From assembly GCA_028023455.1 (NCBI GenBank), contig JAQFVV010000049.1:2972536-3036535 (forward strand): DNA of 64,000 nucleotides, in the 5' to 3' direction. This document shows positions 23,874 to 36,008 of the stretch, one piece after another. This DNA comes from Epiperipatus broadwayi (taxonomy: Eukaryota; Onychophora; Udeonychophora; Euonychophora; Peripatidae). The position numbers were made by a program, and so were the translations under genes. Under the pieces are notes generated by a model. It had not been told where the DNA came from and searched no databases. It saw nothing but the letters and a program-made list of their open reading frames with translations. Numbering within the stretch: the stretch's first letter is position 1; the number at the start of each line of letters is the position of its first letter.

Positions 23874-24303
23874 AATGTTGCAGCTAAAGATGTTGTGTCT
23901 TCAACAGTAAAAAAATTTAATATATTTTAAACCTGATTATGACTAATATTAGATAACTCAACTGAAAATTTTACTAGTAAACACCAAAAAGCTCTTCTTT
24001 CATCATGTCTGTGGATAAATGTATGCACATAAAAGTAATTATATCTTTACATAGAAGAATCTTTTCTCAGCCATATTTTGGATTCAAGGCTACAAGTTTA
24101 TTTAATCTGTGAATAATAACAATTTAAGAAACTTAAGCGACTCTCTATTACAAGCCAGTAATCTCATATTTATCTATATTGATTAATTTTTATTTAATGT
24201 ATCTATTTTATATATTTAGTTTATCATATTTTTTTGTCAATATCATATTTTTTTTATGCATTATTTGTATTTTATAATACTTACTTTAGTTTTAGAGTAT
24301 TTG

Positions 24304-24342
<39 letters not shown>

Positions 24343-24627
24343 ATATGCCTTGAAGATTTAAATAAAATGTTTATGAAACAGTAATAAGGAGAAAGTTACT
24401 GAGAGTTTAGTTATTGTTAAAATATAAGTTAAATTAAAGTCCATTTTTTGAATACTTATCTAGAGTTTTAAATAAAAGTGTTTTAATAATCAACATTTAT
24501 TTTAAGCTTATGTTAAATCAATCTTTCTCTGCAAGAGTTAATTTGTTTTAAAAGAATATAAAAAATATTTAGATTTTAAATAGTTAAAATTTAGTTCTGC
24601 AAAATTCATAGAAGCTATTTAATTTGT
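23874..24627. other. non-coding DNA with (CA)n(TA)n
   Basis: No gene. A compound CA/TA array lies at 24305-24342. Confidence 0.65.
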
Positions 24628-24899
24628 TGTATTTTTATATTGGACTATTTCCATCATCTAATATGTGTGTTGAATGTCTTTAGAAAAGTTTTAATTTTTA
24701 GTTAAATATTCCAAATGCATTCAACTGTTAGTAATATCACAGCAAACAAATGTTAATAATATCACAGCAAACAGGTTAGTATATGCACTAACTGTTAGTA
24801 ATATCACAGCAAACAGGTTAGTATACGCACAACGTTTCGAGAAGTATTTTTCTCCCCTCTTCTTCAGGTGTTGCTGGCCTGACCAGTGACAGTACTAGC

Positions 24900-24978
24900 A
24901 TGTGATTCGAACCTGGGTCCTTAGATTCTTGATTATTGAAATTTAAGGTAATGCTCTAACCAACTGAGCCATCCTGCC
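24900..24978 (-). ncRNA. tRNA-like SINE head, minus strand
   Basis: Read on the minus strand it begins GGCAGGA (24978-24972), then the A box TGGCTCAGTTGG, a CCTTA/TAAGG anticodon-like stem enclosing a 20-nt loop, and the B box GGTTCGAATC. The sequence after the B box does not pair with GGCAGGA, so there is no closed acceptor stem. The loop is far longer than the normal 7 nt. It is a Pol III promoter-bearing tRNA relic rather than a functional tRNA. An intron-containing pseudo-tRNA is the alternative. Confidence 0.7.
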
Positions 24979-24981
24979 AAA

Positions 24982-25050
24982 GGCTCAGTTGGTTAGAGCG
25001 TTACCTTAAATTTCAATAATCAAGAATCTAAGGACCCAGGTTCGAATCAC
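24982..25050 (+). ncRNA. tRNA-like SINE head, plus strand
   Basis: The inverse copy: A box GGCTCAGTTGG 24982-24992, CCTTA/TAAGG stem with the same 20-nt loop, B box GGTTCGAATC 25039-25048. It lacks the first seven bases present in the other copy. Confidence 0.7.
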
Positions 25051-25323
25051 ATGCTAGTACTGTCACTGGTCAGGCCAGCAACACCTGAAGAAGAGGGGAG
25101 AAAAATACTTCTCGAAACGTTGTGCGTATACTAACCTGTTTGCTGTGATATTACTAACAGTTAGTGCATATACTAACCTGTTTGCTGTGATATTATTAAC
25201 ATTTGTTTGCTGTGATATTACTAACAGTTGAATGCATTTGGAATATTTAACTAAAAATTAAAACTTTTCTAAAGACATTCAACACACATATTAGATGATG
25301 GAAATAGTCCAATATAAAAATAC

Positions 25324-28274
25324 AGCTAGAACACCATCATCACAAACCTTCAGAAAAACACTATTTAATTTGTTATTTGAATAATGTACTTTAGAAATTC
25401 ATGGAAATATGATGTGTGTATGACATCGATGTGTGCATGAACATAAAGTAAGTTGATTTTATTGTACCTGGATCTTTACCAGTTTCCCATTTTATTTTGT
25501 TTGTTTATTTGAGCAAGAAATTATTTATAAGTTTATAAATTTACAAACTTTCAATAAAGATAGCTAGCTTTAGAAACTTATTAGAATAATTTAATTTTAG
25601 ATTTATTTTAGAGAGCTCTGTAGAAAGAAAGATTACCAATAATCTGCTAACTGAATTGTCCAGCATATATTTGCACTGGTATTCTTCAATAAGTTGTTCT
25701 GATGTCTTCTGATAGTTGGCAGAATGGGTTCCTTTCATTCAGTGGTGATGATGTTGATATGCGGTGGGTGGAATCTTACCATTCTTCCAATGGAAGACAG
25801 CAAAGCTTGCTTTTTTAGCCAATTATTAACATTTTTTATCAGGTGTAGCTCCCAGAAATAACTGCTTCATATAAAATAAAGAGGGGATCTTGAATGTTGA
25901 ATTTGGAGGGTTTATATATCAATCTTTTGGAATCCTCCTCACCAACTTATTAACTTGTTTACAGTTTTAAGTTTTAATCTTTAAAATTATCACAGTTTTA
26001 TTAACTTTTAAAATTCCATGTTAAGATTTCAGAAAAAAACAAAAGCAAATTTTAAATAAATAGTAAAATAGTGCAGCTTGAGTGATTTTGCTTTGTCTTA
26101 AAATTTATTTTAGGCTTATTTTAAAATCTTTCTTGGTCCCCACAAAAATTTAACAAGGTGCATGTGGCATGATATTTTCCAAGAAATATTCAGTCTTTTA
26201 AAACAGATTGTGTAAACATTCTGTTATAAATGTATCTTGGTCACTTCTAGAATTGAAATTATATGTGAGCTTTTAACTAAATAATAAATAAATTTATAAA
26301 TTTTCATTTTAATAAATTACAGATTTATAATAATAATTTAATTTTAATGCTAATAAAGTTTTGTGATACATTTCCCTCACATATATATGTGTTCACACAT
26401 ATTTAATGATGCCTACACAGATTGCATTTAATTTAAATTATACAAATATACACAATATACGTGTACATACATTAATATACATGGATATACGTGGATTTGG
26501 ATGGGTTTAAACCTAGGATAAACATTACTATGGAACATAATAGGTAAAATTCGACACTAGTCAATAAATACCATTTCAATACATATATATTGCCATTTTA
26601 AAATATCATTATCTTGATTATTAATAGTCTTCTAATCATTTGATGTATTTTATTATATATTTAGTATATAGTTTTGCCAACAATTTTTGTTTTCTAGTTA
26701 AATTTTTTTTAAAATACTATATATTAGAAAAGTCAAGAAAAGTATTCTTCACAACTATGAGAATATTATCTTTTCTAAACTCTAATTATTTTATATGTAA
26801 AGCTTTTGGGATAAATTGCCAGAACTCTGGATTTTATTGTGTGAAAGTGATATATATATATATTACACACGCGTAATATAAATAATATCGCGTATATAAA
26901 GTATAGAGTTATTGAAATTAAAATGAGAAATAAAGTTTTGAAATACATTACATTCATTTAAATAGAAGTATCAACATATTGAGATTAAAACGCGAAATAA
27001 ATATTTGGAAATAAATATTTTAAAATACAGTGTATTTATTTAAATAAGGGTTATAAATCATCAAATCATCAGAATGAACATGATTTTGTTGCTATGCATG
27101 AAAGGTATACGTAATTGAAAGCGATTATTTAGTCAATTAGAGAAAGTTGCTTTGTTGAGAGCCAAATATAATTAATTTGATTTATTTTATTAATCTATAG
27201 TAATATCCTCTCAAAAGTATTTTTTTGTGCTAATAATATAACATGTTTATTTAGTGTCATGTAGATGAAACATGTAGGCAAAGCATAGCATGTGTTCGAA
27301 GTCAGAATATTTAAGTTTTGTTGTTAATTTGCTTTGATAATAGGGATAATCCCGGACTGATGCTCAAAGTTTATTTGATAATTTAAAAATCTGTAAGACA
27401 AATAGTCCAATTGTAAATATCATGTTAAACCAAATTTATTTTATTGCAATAAATGATTTATTTTATTTATTTAAAATCTTAAAACTGTGTCTGGAGTTAT
27501 TATTGTATACATTCGTGTTTCATTTCCACATCTCCACATTTCACACATCTATTATAAAATAGATATATTGTTTTATAACTATAATATCAAATTTTCTGAT
27601 GTCTGACAGTATTGTCTCTTAATCCAAACATTGCAAGGAACATTTGCCACTGGATAAACTTATTAGAAAGGTGCCCAGTTAGTATATTTGTTAGATGATG
27701 ATATGAGATTAAAATACCCTATTTCTGTCATTATCTTATTATTGAAACACAGTAGAATATTTTAGTCAATTTGTTTCATTACACTTTTTTATACGTTAGA
27801 ATTATAATTTATGGGCCAATGTATTTCATTTAATTCAACCGTGTTTGTTAAATTCCCTGAGATCTTATTGTTTATTTCTTGATTGGCATTAAAGTAGATG
27901 TTTAGATTGTGATATGCCAAGTCATAGAATTGTTTAGTATTATAATTATAGCAAGCTGATATATGTTATATTTGGATGAAGGAAGAAATTAAGTTTAAAG
28001 TATATTTTAATAGACTGTACCAATAAACATTATGATTCTTTATCATACAATTAATTAACAAAGGAATTTACATTATATTAAATGTTTTGTAACATTTCTT
28101 CTTTTATTCATGTATCATCATATATCTTATGAACTGCCTATAGCCTCCCACTGAGCTGAGCTGAACATAAACTTAAATATAGAGTCTCAGTAATAGTTTT
28201 GTATTATATATCTTGTTATATTGTTCTATTCATTAATAGAACTTGTGCCTGGGCAGTGGTGTTAGGAGTGTAGG
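25324..28274. other. gene-free DNA
   Basis: AT-rich with no coding region or repeat that I recognise. Confidence 0.6.

Positions 28275-28279
<5 letters not shown>

Positions 28280-28336
<57 letters not shown>
28280..28336. repeat. (TA)n microsatellite
   Basis: A long TA run about 55 bp outside the left end of the PLE1 palindrome. Confidence 0.95.
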
Positions 28337-28339
<3 letters not shown>

Positions 28340-28418
28340 TGTAAAATACAGTATCCGTTATAAAATATTATATATATAAAAATAAAAAAATTCAACGGTG
28401 AATACAATATTATAGTTT

Positions 28419-28476
28419 AAATTCTTTTGTGGCATTTTTGATTACATTGTAATCCTTGTCAGCTTTAACTGAATTT
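28419..28476 (-). ncRNA. degenerate hammerhead in PLE1 left tail
   Basis: On the minus strand, outer AAATTC/GAATTT pairing encloses a CUGACAA core (two positions off), a perfect stem II GATTAC[AAT]GTAATC, and AAAA where GAAA is expected. Read with the right arm it indicates an ancestral hammerhead in this PLE tail. This copy should be inactive. Confidence 0.6.
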
Positions 28477-28499
28477 CAAATTTTTTTAAACATAATGTT

Positions 28500-29817
28500 A
28501 TGTATATTTCCATAAGCTGTGTATGGCCGTATTTGCAACTTGCCTATTAATAACATCGTTCTTATATGTATCAATTAATATTGCCTTTTTAATTTTCCCT
28601 TTTTTATGATTTCTTTCTTCCATTAATATTTTTTATTTCACTACTACTAAATGTAAACCTATAATTAAAAAAGTCTTCTCGTGGTCAAAGAATATTGAAG
28701 CTGTATTAAATTGACTATTTGCATTATTTTTAAGTCAATTATATAATAATTGATGTTCCTTCAATCTTTTCTCCACATAACATCTCGATTCACCGATATA
28801 TAATTTCTGACATCCACATGAAATCTGATAAATTATATTACTTCTTTGCAATTTAGGAATTATACTCTTAGAATTATTAATCAATCAATTAACATTCGGA
28901 GGAACACAAAATGAAATATTATACTTTTCTTTAAATATATTCTTAATTAATTTAGATTGCATGTTATTTATAAACAGCATAGATATCCATTTTTATTATC
29001 TAAAGTAACACTGCAAACACTCTTCTTATTATTAAATGAATCTACTGTATGCAAAATTTGGTTTTTATCATAACCAACCTTTAAAAGTTCATTAGCAAAG
29101 AGTCCAATATTTAAAATTTTATCACTTTTACATTTACATAATTTATCATTGCATGCAAAAATGATTTCAGACTTGCCATTTTATGTGTCATTGGAACACA
29201 TGACTTAAAATGAATATATCCTCTTTCTCCAATAGGTTTAAAAATTAATTTATAATTTAAATCAGTAGCATCTCTAAATATTTGTAAATCCAAAAATTTT
29301 ATTTTTCCATTTTGTTCATTCTCAATAGTCCATTTTAAATTGTTTCAATTATTCAGATTATATAAAAGAACATCAATAATATCTTTAGGACCACAAATAA
29401 AAACACCGTCAACATATCTAGCATAAATTTTAATATCTTCAAAATTATAAGAATTAAATATATCTTCATATTTTGACAATGTAAAATTACAAATTTGTGC
29501 TACCATAGGTAATCCCATTAGCCATCCTTTACCCATTTTATAAAATCTATCATTATATGTTGCAATAATATTATCACTTATAAGTTTTAGTGATTCAATA
29601 ATAAAATTTATTAAATGTTTATTTATAGACATATTAATTATTTCAATTTCAATTAAATTTATAGATTCAAGATGATCAATTGATCCATATAATTTGGTTA
29701 CATCCAATGAAGCTAACAGATATTATCATTTATTTTTATATTTTTAATTCTATCAACCAATTCATAAGAAGATGCAATTGTATATCTTCCAAAACCCAAC
29801 ATATCTTGTAACAATTT
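28500..29817 (-). pseudogene. PLE1 left copy, RT-GIY-YIG pseudogene
   Basis: Minus-strand copy of the PLE polyprotein, interrupted by frameshifts and stops (open pieces 29345-29707 and 29111-29293). It lacks the N-terminal part of the reverse transcriptase. The catalytic box reads YVDG instead of YVDD, so polymerase activity would be lost. The GIY-YIG motif near 28790-28830 reads CGCQKLYIGESRC, keeping the YIG that the right copy has lost. PLE endonucleases of this class cut the target to prime reverse transcription. Confidence 0.88.
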
Positions 29818-29850
29818 TTATGCATAAAACAGATAGGTACATTGGTAAAT

Positions 29851-31157
29851 TGTTACAAGATATGTTGGGTTTTGAAAGATATACAATTGCATCTTCTTAT
29901 GAATTTGTTGATAGAATTAAAAATATAAAAATAAATGATAATGATCTGTTAGCTTCATTGGACGTAACAGAATTATATGGATCAATTGATCATCTTGAAT
30001 CTATAAATTTAATTGAAATTGAACTAATTAATATGTCTATAAATAAACATTTAATAAATTTTATTATTGAATCACTAAAATTTATAAGTGATAATATTAT
30101 TGCAACATATAATGATAGGTTTTATAAAATGGGTAAAGGATGGCCAATGGGATTACCTATGGTAGCACAAATTTGTAATTTTACATTGTCAAAATATGAA
30201 GATATTATATTTAATTCTTATAATTTTGAAGATATTAAAATTTATACTAGATATGTTGATGATGTTTTTGTTTGTGGTCCTAAAGACATTATTGATGTTC
30301 TTTTATATAATCTGAATAATTTAAACAATTTAAAATGGACTATTGAGAATGAACAAAATGGAAAAATAAAATTTTTGGATTTACAAATATTTAGAGATGC
30401 TACTGATTTAAATTATAAATTAATTTTTAAACCTATTGGAGAAAGAGGATATATTCATTTTAAATCACGTGTTCCAATGATACATAAAATGGCAAGTCTG
30501 AAATCATTTTTGCATCGCAATGATAAATTATGTAAATATAAGAGTGATAAAATTTTAAATATTGAACTCTTTGCTAATGAACGTTTAAAGGTTGGTTATG
30601 ATAAAAACCAAATCTTGTGTACAGTAAATTCATTTAATAATAAGAAGAGTGTTTGCAATGTTACTTTAGATAATAAAAAATGGATATCTATGCCATTTAT
30701 AAATAACATGCAATCTAAATTAATTAAGAATATATTTAAAGAAAAGTATAATATTTCATTTTGTGTTCCTCCAAATGTTAATCGATTGATTAATAATTCT
30801 AAGAGTATAATTCCTAAATTGCAAAGAAGTAATATAATTTATCAGATTTCATGTGGATGTCAGAAATTATATATCAGTGAATCGAGATGTTCTGTGGAGA
30901 AAAGATTGAAGGAGCATCAATTATTATATAATCGAATTAAAAATAATGCAAATAGTCAATTTAATACAGCTTCAGTATTCTTTGACCATGAAAAGACTTG
31001 TAATTATAGGTTTACATTTAATAGTAGTGAAATAAAAATATGAATGGAAGAAAGAAATCATAAAAAGAGGAAAATTAAAGAGGCAATTTTGATTGATAAA
31101 TATAAGGATGATGTTATTAATAGGCAAGTTGCAAATACGGCCATACACAGCTTATGA
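29851..31157 (+). pseudogene. PLE1 right copy, RT-GIY-YIG (near-intact frame, 5'-truncated)
   Basis: An open frame runs to a stop at 31041-31043. It can be read back to an ATG at 29772, but those first codons come from the opposite arm and the junction. True element sequence begins about IGKLLQDMLGF. Recognisable RT motifs are SLDVTELYGSID (first catalytic Asp, about 29951-29995), GWPMGLPMVAQICNF (about 30138-30180) and RYVDDVFVCGP (catalytic Asp pair, about 30250-30280), then FLDLQIF. The C-terminal GIY-YIG domain reads IYQISCGCQKLYISESRC, with YIS instead of YIG. A one-base shift at about 31043 separates the final segment (31045-31157, KIKEAILI...NRQ). Upstream RT regions are missing. Confidence 0.92.
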
Positions 31158-31190
31158 AAATATACGTAACATTAAGTTTAAAAAAATTTG

Positions 31191-31248
31191 AAATTCAGTT
31201 AAAGCTGATGAGGATTACCACTTAATTGAAAGCTCTACAAAAGAATTT
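31191..31248 (+). ncRNA. degenerate hammerhead in PLE1 right tail
   Basis: AAATTC 31191-31196 pairs with GAATTT 31243-31248. A perfect CUGAUGA core lies at 31205-31211 and GAAA at 31228-31231. Stem II has lost its pairing here, while it is perfect in the left copy. The motif lies about 50 bp after the coding region. Confidence 0.62.
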
Positions 31249-31324
31249 AAAGTATAATACTGTATTTACCATTAAAATTTATATATATGAAATTGGTTGT
31301 CACAGCAAGGACTTAATTAAGCAA

Positions 31325-31399
31325 CTAGAGATAAATATTCTGATGGTTGTGGGTTTCATGCCCAGAAAGACGAAACATAAAGTTATTTTCTGAATCTAG
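31325..31399 (+). ncRNA. possible hammerhead-like motif downstream of PLE1
   Basis: CTAGA 31325-31329 pairs with TCTAG 31395-31399. Between them are CTGATGG (core with A9 to G), a GGG/CCC hairpin, GACGAAAC and a possible GUU triplet. The A9 change would inactivate it. It lies just outside the palindrome and may belong to another repeat. Confidence 0.3.
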
Positions 31400-32104
31400 T
31401 TAGTTATGCAATTACTAGAGTAATTATTTTAATCACTCATATTTATACAATCTTTTAGATAAGTAATCAACACATTTACAAATAACAATTAGCTATCTTG
31501 ATCTTCAAAAATAATTTTGAATATTTGCACACTTGAAGAAAAGCTTAGTAAAAGAAATCAGTTCCATAGTACTGAGATAAGCTATTTTATCAAAAAAATT
31601 TTTAAATCAATTTTATCCTTTACTTGCATTTAATTAAACTTTGTTTACATAATGTAACATTTTAAAACAAATTTACTCAATTGCACCAAATTAATTTTTT
31701 TATATTAAAACTAAATTTAAAATTAATTCTATTTTATTTAACACATATATACCTTTATTGATGTATGTGTGTGCCTAAATAGAAACCTTAATTTAATAAA
31801 AAAATCCACGTCTAAATTCGTGAAATCTGAATTCAACTCATGATTGCCAACTTCTATATTTTTTTATTATAAAATGAGACAGGCAACTATTTTAATATAT
31901 AATATTAAAAATTAATGTACAATAGCTTAGAAAGAGTTAGTACTGACTTAAAAACATAAACTTCAAATATTATAATGCATCAATTTGCTTATAACTAAAT
32001 TATTATATGCTTAATATTAGCATAACAAGCTACTTAAAATCTAATAATTTCTGGGCAAAATTACAAAAAAAAAAAGACTTTTCAATTTTTCATAAGCATA
32101 TAAA
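31400..32104. other. gene-free DNA
   Basis: AT-rich, nothing recognised. Confidence 0.6.
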
Positions 32105-32430
32105 CTCAATAAAGTATGAAGAGATGTTTGTTAAACACAATACATGAGTGAGAGAATAAACAGGTACTATTGAAATCATTACAACAATTGAACAAAAGTA
32201 TAGTTGGACTGGATATATTTCTAGAAATTGTTTATAGTGTATGGATAGTTGAAAGCTTTAACTAGACCCCAAGATACTGTAAAAGATCTAGAAAGAAACC
32301 AAGGGTGAGATCGGTAGATGAAATAAGGAAATTTGTTGATCTAATATGGAGAAGAGAAATGAGAAATCAGAGAAATTGGATTAAACTTGAATAGACTTTC
32401 ATCCTGCAGTGGATTAATAATAGTTACAAA
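32105..32430 (+). mobile_element. RTE 3'-end fragment
   Basis: Aligns with the last 330 bp of RTE1 coding sequence and 3' end. It keeps words such as GTGAGAGAATAAACAGGTA, AAAGATCTAGAAAGAAACCAAG and TTTCATCCTGCAGTGGATTAATAATAG. Many substitutions and stops mark it as old and 5'-truncated, as is common for target-primed insertions. Confidence 0.88.
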
Positions 32431-34689
32431 TGGTGGTAATGATGATTTAGATAAGTAACATTTTTTAAATTTAATTTTTTATATACATATTAAAAAAAAA
32501 ATATAAAAATACACATTAACCAATAAATGAGATAAACTTGAGTAGTTATACTCAAACATCAGAAGTGAAAAAACCGAAAATTAATCCAAAGAGCTTATGC
32601 TCTGTACTAAACTCTATAAAGTAAGATATAAAATAAGTACATTTTAAAATGTAAGAGAAAAAGTAAATAGTTCAGGAAATTTTTGCTATTACATAATTAT
32701 CAAGGGTTTAGTTTCTTAGGAGATCATGTGAATTTGAGCAGTAGAAGTGGCAAAGTAAATTTCATTATAGAAACCTTTATGTGCATTCTGCCAATGTCAG
32801 CATTTCAGAGACCATCCATTAATTAGTAAGCCTAATTAATGTAAATATGTTTTTAAAGAGCTTATCCAATAATTCTCCTTAATTTGTGACTTCATTTTTC
32901 TTTGAAAGTAGCAATTAAAATGTTTTTATTCATTTAAAATATATTTATGCAAAAAAAGTGAAGGGAAAAAAATCTACTCTTTAAATAAGCTAACATGAAG
33001 TTAGCAACTGTATCTTTTAGGTAGAGCAAACTTTGAAATCAGATGCCATAAAGTTAATTAAAAACATCTACATAATTTTAATTTTTTATTACAGTGATAT
33101 AAAAATAAATGTACAAAGTATATTATAAAGCTATTTTATACATATGCATCAGTAAATAAAAAACAACTAAATAATATTTAATATATATATTTAACATTCA
33201 CATTTTCAGTAGCATATTAGTGCTTTAAATACATGACAATTATAACTGAGAAAGATTAAATGACAAAAGATAATGCATCTTCTTAATTTAGTAAAATTAT
33301 TAGTTCAAATAGGCTAAAAAAGTGAAGAGTATTGTATGAATGGTATATAATTGCATTCATACTTAAACAATTATATAAAAATCCAAAGCTAAATTTTATA
33401 GTTCACTTTGTCTCATGATATGCTAATTCCTATTATAATGTTATATATTTTATATGCTGACAAACTTTTGCCTATCATCACTTTATAATAATTAAAATTT
33501 TTATTGTATATATATCTCTTACTATATTAATGTATATATGTATTTGAAAAACTCAAGGTTTTATAATCAATATTCTTCATTTATAACATATATATTATTT
33601 ATTAAACATGCTTTTGGTTTGTGCATGTGTAAAAGACATCTTCTCATGGTAGAACAATTATCATATCTTTTTTCTATGCCTATGATCAGAGCATTGGAAT
33701 CAGATCAGACAAAATATGGATTTTTTTGTTGACTACAGTCACAGCTTAATATGTTTTCTTCAAGTAGCTGATTTATGATTTTCAAAAGGTTAATCAGTGA
33801 ATAGGTTTAAACTAATCTTAGGTAGAAAATAAACAAGAAAGAAAAATGTTAAATTCTCATCACCCAACTGTTGTATAGAATTTCTTCAGAAAATCTATTA
33901 GAAATAATTTTATTGACTAATGGGATATGTTAATAGTTTTTATCCCACTGATCTAAGATAAAATGAAGTGCTACCTATGAAACAAAATATGAATTTATAT
34001 TGCATGTTAAAATCTTAATTTATTTAAGACAACATGAAAAGTGAGACTACTATAATAAATCTATCTTTCTGATTATTTATCCAGCCTTCCTTCCCATCCA
34101 ATTTTCCATAAATTTATCTATCTATCTACTTATTTATGATATATTTTGTAATTTTTTGAAGCGTTTCTTTTACAGCTGTTCTTCTCCACATCCAATTATC
34201 AAATCTTTCTATTTCAATAATTTTTTATATTCATATATTTACCTCATTCATTCTACCATTTGAGACTCATCCAGATATTATCAGTTTCAATTTCTCTCAT
34301 ATCATATATATCCATTCTAATATATGGAAATTGTTTTCTTCTATATAAACTTCAAATGCTGAATTTTTGTATATCATTCATTATAATGTTTTTATTTAGT
34401 AACATTTTTTTTAACACATTGTTTTTTGTTTTTTTTTTTTGCTATATTTATTCTAGTTTTCATTATAATCTATTTAATTGGAAATTATATTTTTTTATTC
34501 ATCAATATTTATTCTATACAATATTAAAAAATATATTAGTTTAATTTTAGATATAGAATTGTATATGTCATCATTCTTGGTCTTTTTATCTACATTGTTT
34601 ATAAAACTAAGTTCTGCTTCTCATAATTAGTCTTTTACTTTCTCTAAAAGTTTCATTGCTACTTTTTTCTATTTTTTGTAATTAAATAG
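32431..34689. other. gene-free DNA
   Basis: AT-rich. Short open frames (for example 33538-33732 and 34260-34544) have no recognisable domain and random AT-type composition. Confidence 0.6.
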
Positions 34690-34915
34690 AGATAAAAGTT
34701 GGCTGCTGGAGGGTTGCATTAGATCCTCAAATCTAGGTGCAGTGCTCTCAAATCCAAGGCTTCTTACTGATGAAGACCACAAACCAGAAACTAGTCTGGA
34801 GATATTGGATGAATAGGCACTAAATGTGAATTTATGCACAAGCCTTCTGGCATCCATTGATTACTCTGGCTTGCACCGAGTGGCAATACATATAGAGAGT
34901 TTTGCCCGTTTTAAC
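34690..34915 (+). repeat. family C repeat, copy 1
   Basis: Contains GTTGCATTAGATCCTCAAAT, AAATCCAAGGCTTCTTACTG and GCATCCATTGATTACTCTGG, all found again at about 60930-61100 and inverted at 60560-60770. More GC-rich than its surroundings. No coding capacity. A hammerhead-like core lies inside. Confidence 0.8.
34752..34810 (+). ncRNA. degenerate hammerhead-like motif, family C
   Basis: ATCCAA 34752-34757 pairs with TTGGAT 34805-34810. Core CUGAUGA starts at 34767 and GAAAC-TA-GUC follows, the signature of a minimal helix III with the preferred GUC triplet. The stem II region does not pair, and inner helix I is weak. The GAAACTAGTC block is conserved in the inverted copy near 45050. Confidence 0.5.
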
Positions 34916-35824
34916 AAATACTTTGTTTTCCTTTACTTTTTAACATCAAATTATCATATTTTCTTATATTCATTTTAAACTTAAATCACTAATTATAAAA
35001 TTCATGTTTTTCTTATTGTCTATTATTATAATGTGATTCTTGCATAATATTATGCAAAAATCTTATCTTGCATTTTGTATTTATTTTTTATATAATATTT
35101 ATAAATTTATTTTATTAACATTGATATATAAAATATTTGGAATATTGAAAGCTTTAATAAAATAAAGAAATAGACCAGGATAAGTACAGTACATTTTTTA
35201 TATATAACTTCGTTTTATATTATTTAAACTAAAAGAAATCATTTGAAAAATCTGTTTTTGTACTTATTGGAAAGGCTATAAAAAAGTTAAAAGCTAAATT
35301 GAAACTACTCATTAGACTTTGTAGAATTAAGATTTAATCATAAAATAAAGACTGCTTTACATTAGTAATATGTTTTTCATTTGCTTCTGACATTCTTTGA
35401 CCATTAGATATATAAAAAAAAAGTAAGAGAAAAGAACTAAATAAAAGACCGTAATTTCAAATCAGTATTCAGACTGAAGTATGTTCTGAAATGATGATTC
35501 TCTGAATTCAAAAATTATTAAAGCAATGGTTTGTAAATTAAACAGTAATTTAATAAATATTTTAATGATAAAACTGTCTTTAAATAGTGAAATGCAAAGA
35601 TCCATAAATGGCACTAAAAAGTTAGTACCGCCAGGCTAGTACAGTTACAGATGAAGAAACTTGTATAATTTCATCCTTGTTTGTGCCTTTAGTTAAATAT
35701 AGTTAAATAATCGATTATCTAACTAATAACTGAATGGCTATTTAAGTTGGCTAATAAATCTGTCACCTGGAGATAGATAAATTTTAAGCTTAAAAAAAAC
35801 GTTTTGTTTTTTAGTTGCTAGGCT
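34916..35824. other. gene-free DNA
   Basis: AT-rich, nothing recognised. Confidence 0.6.
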
Positions 35825-35902
35825 TAGGCAATATATATATATATATATATATAATTCAATATAGGCAATATATATATATATATATATATATAATTCAATA
35901 TC
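35825..35902. repeat. duplicated TAGGCA-(TA)n-ATTCAATAT block
   Basis: Two consecutive near-identical copies (about 35825-35861 and 35862-35902), immediately left of the PLE3 palindrome. Confidence 0.88.
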
Positions 35903-36008
35903 TGTATTTTTTCAAATCAAATGTAATCTTATAATTAAATATTTATAAATGCAGTAATTAGAAATATGTAAAGTAATAATGTTAATTTTTTTTATCCACT
36001 TAAAAGCC

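Larger units (their letters stand above)
24628..25323. mobile_element. 350-bp-arm inverted repeat with tRNA-like heads
   Basis: Arms 24628-24970 and 24982-25323 are almost identical reverse complements with an 11-bp centre (24971-24981). From the centre outward each arm carries a tRNA-like head (A box GGCTCAGTTGG, B box GGTTCGAATC), a short body, the stem motif CTGAAGAAGAGGGGAG...CTTCTCGAAACG, and short repeats of ATATCACAGCAAACAGGTTAG. The order of tRNA-like promoter, body and short tail resembles a tRNA-derived SINE. The near-identical arms include flanking sequence, so a recent inverted duplication of the whole locus is likely. Confidence 0.8.
28392..31275. mobile_element. PLE1: head-to-head inverted Penelope-like elements
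   Basis: Two 5'-truncated PLE copies face each other as a palindrome. The left copy, read on the minus strand, spans 28392-29817; the right copy, on the plus strand, spans 29851-31275. A 33-bp centre separates them. Both encode the same reverse transcriptase plus GIY-YIG endonuclease and end in the same non-coding tail with a hammerhead-like motif. Inverted and partial tandem arrangements are well known for Penelope-like elements. The arms have diverged slightly, and each keeps functional residues the other has lost. Confidence 0.93.

Noticed and set aside
24900-25050. A pair of functional tRNA genes
   Set aside because: No acceptor stem pairing and an anticodon loop of 20 nt. A SINE head fits better.
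29772-29850. ATG at 29772 as the true start of the PLE1 protein
   Set aside because: The first roughly 25 codons are translated from the opposite arm and the palindrome centre. The element itself is 5'-truncated.
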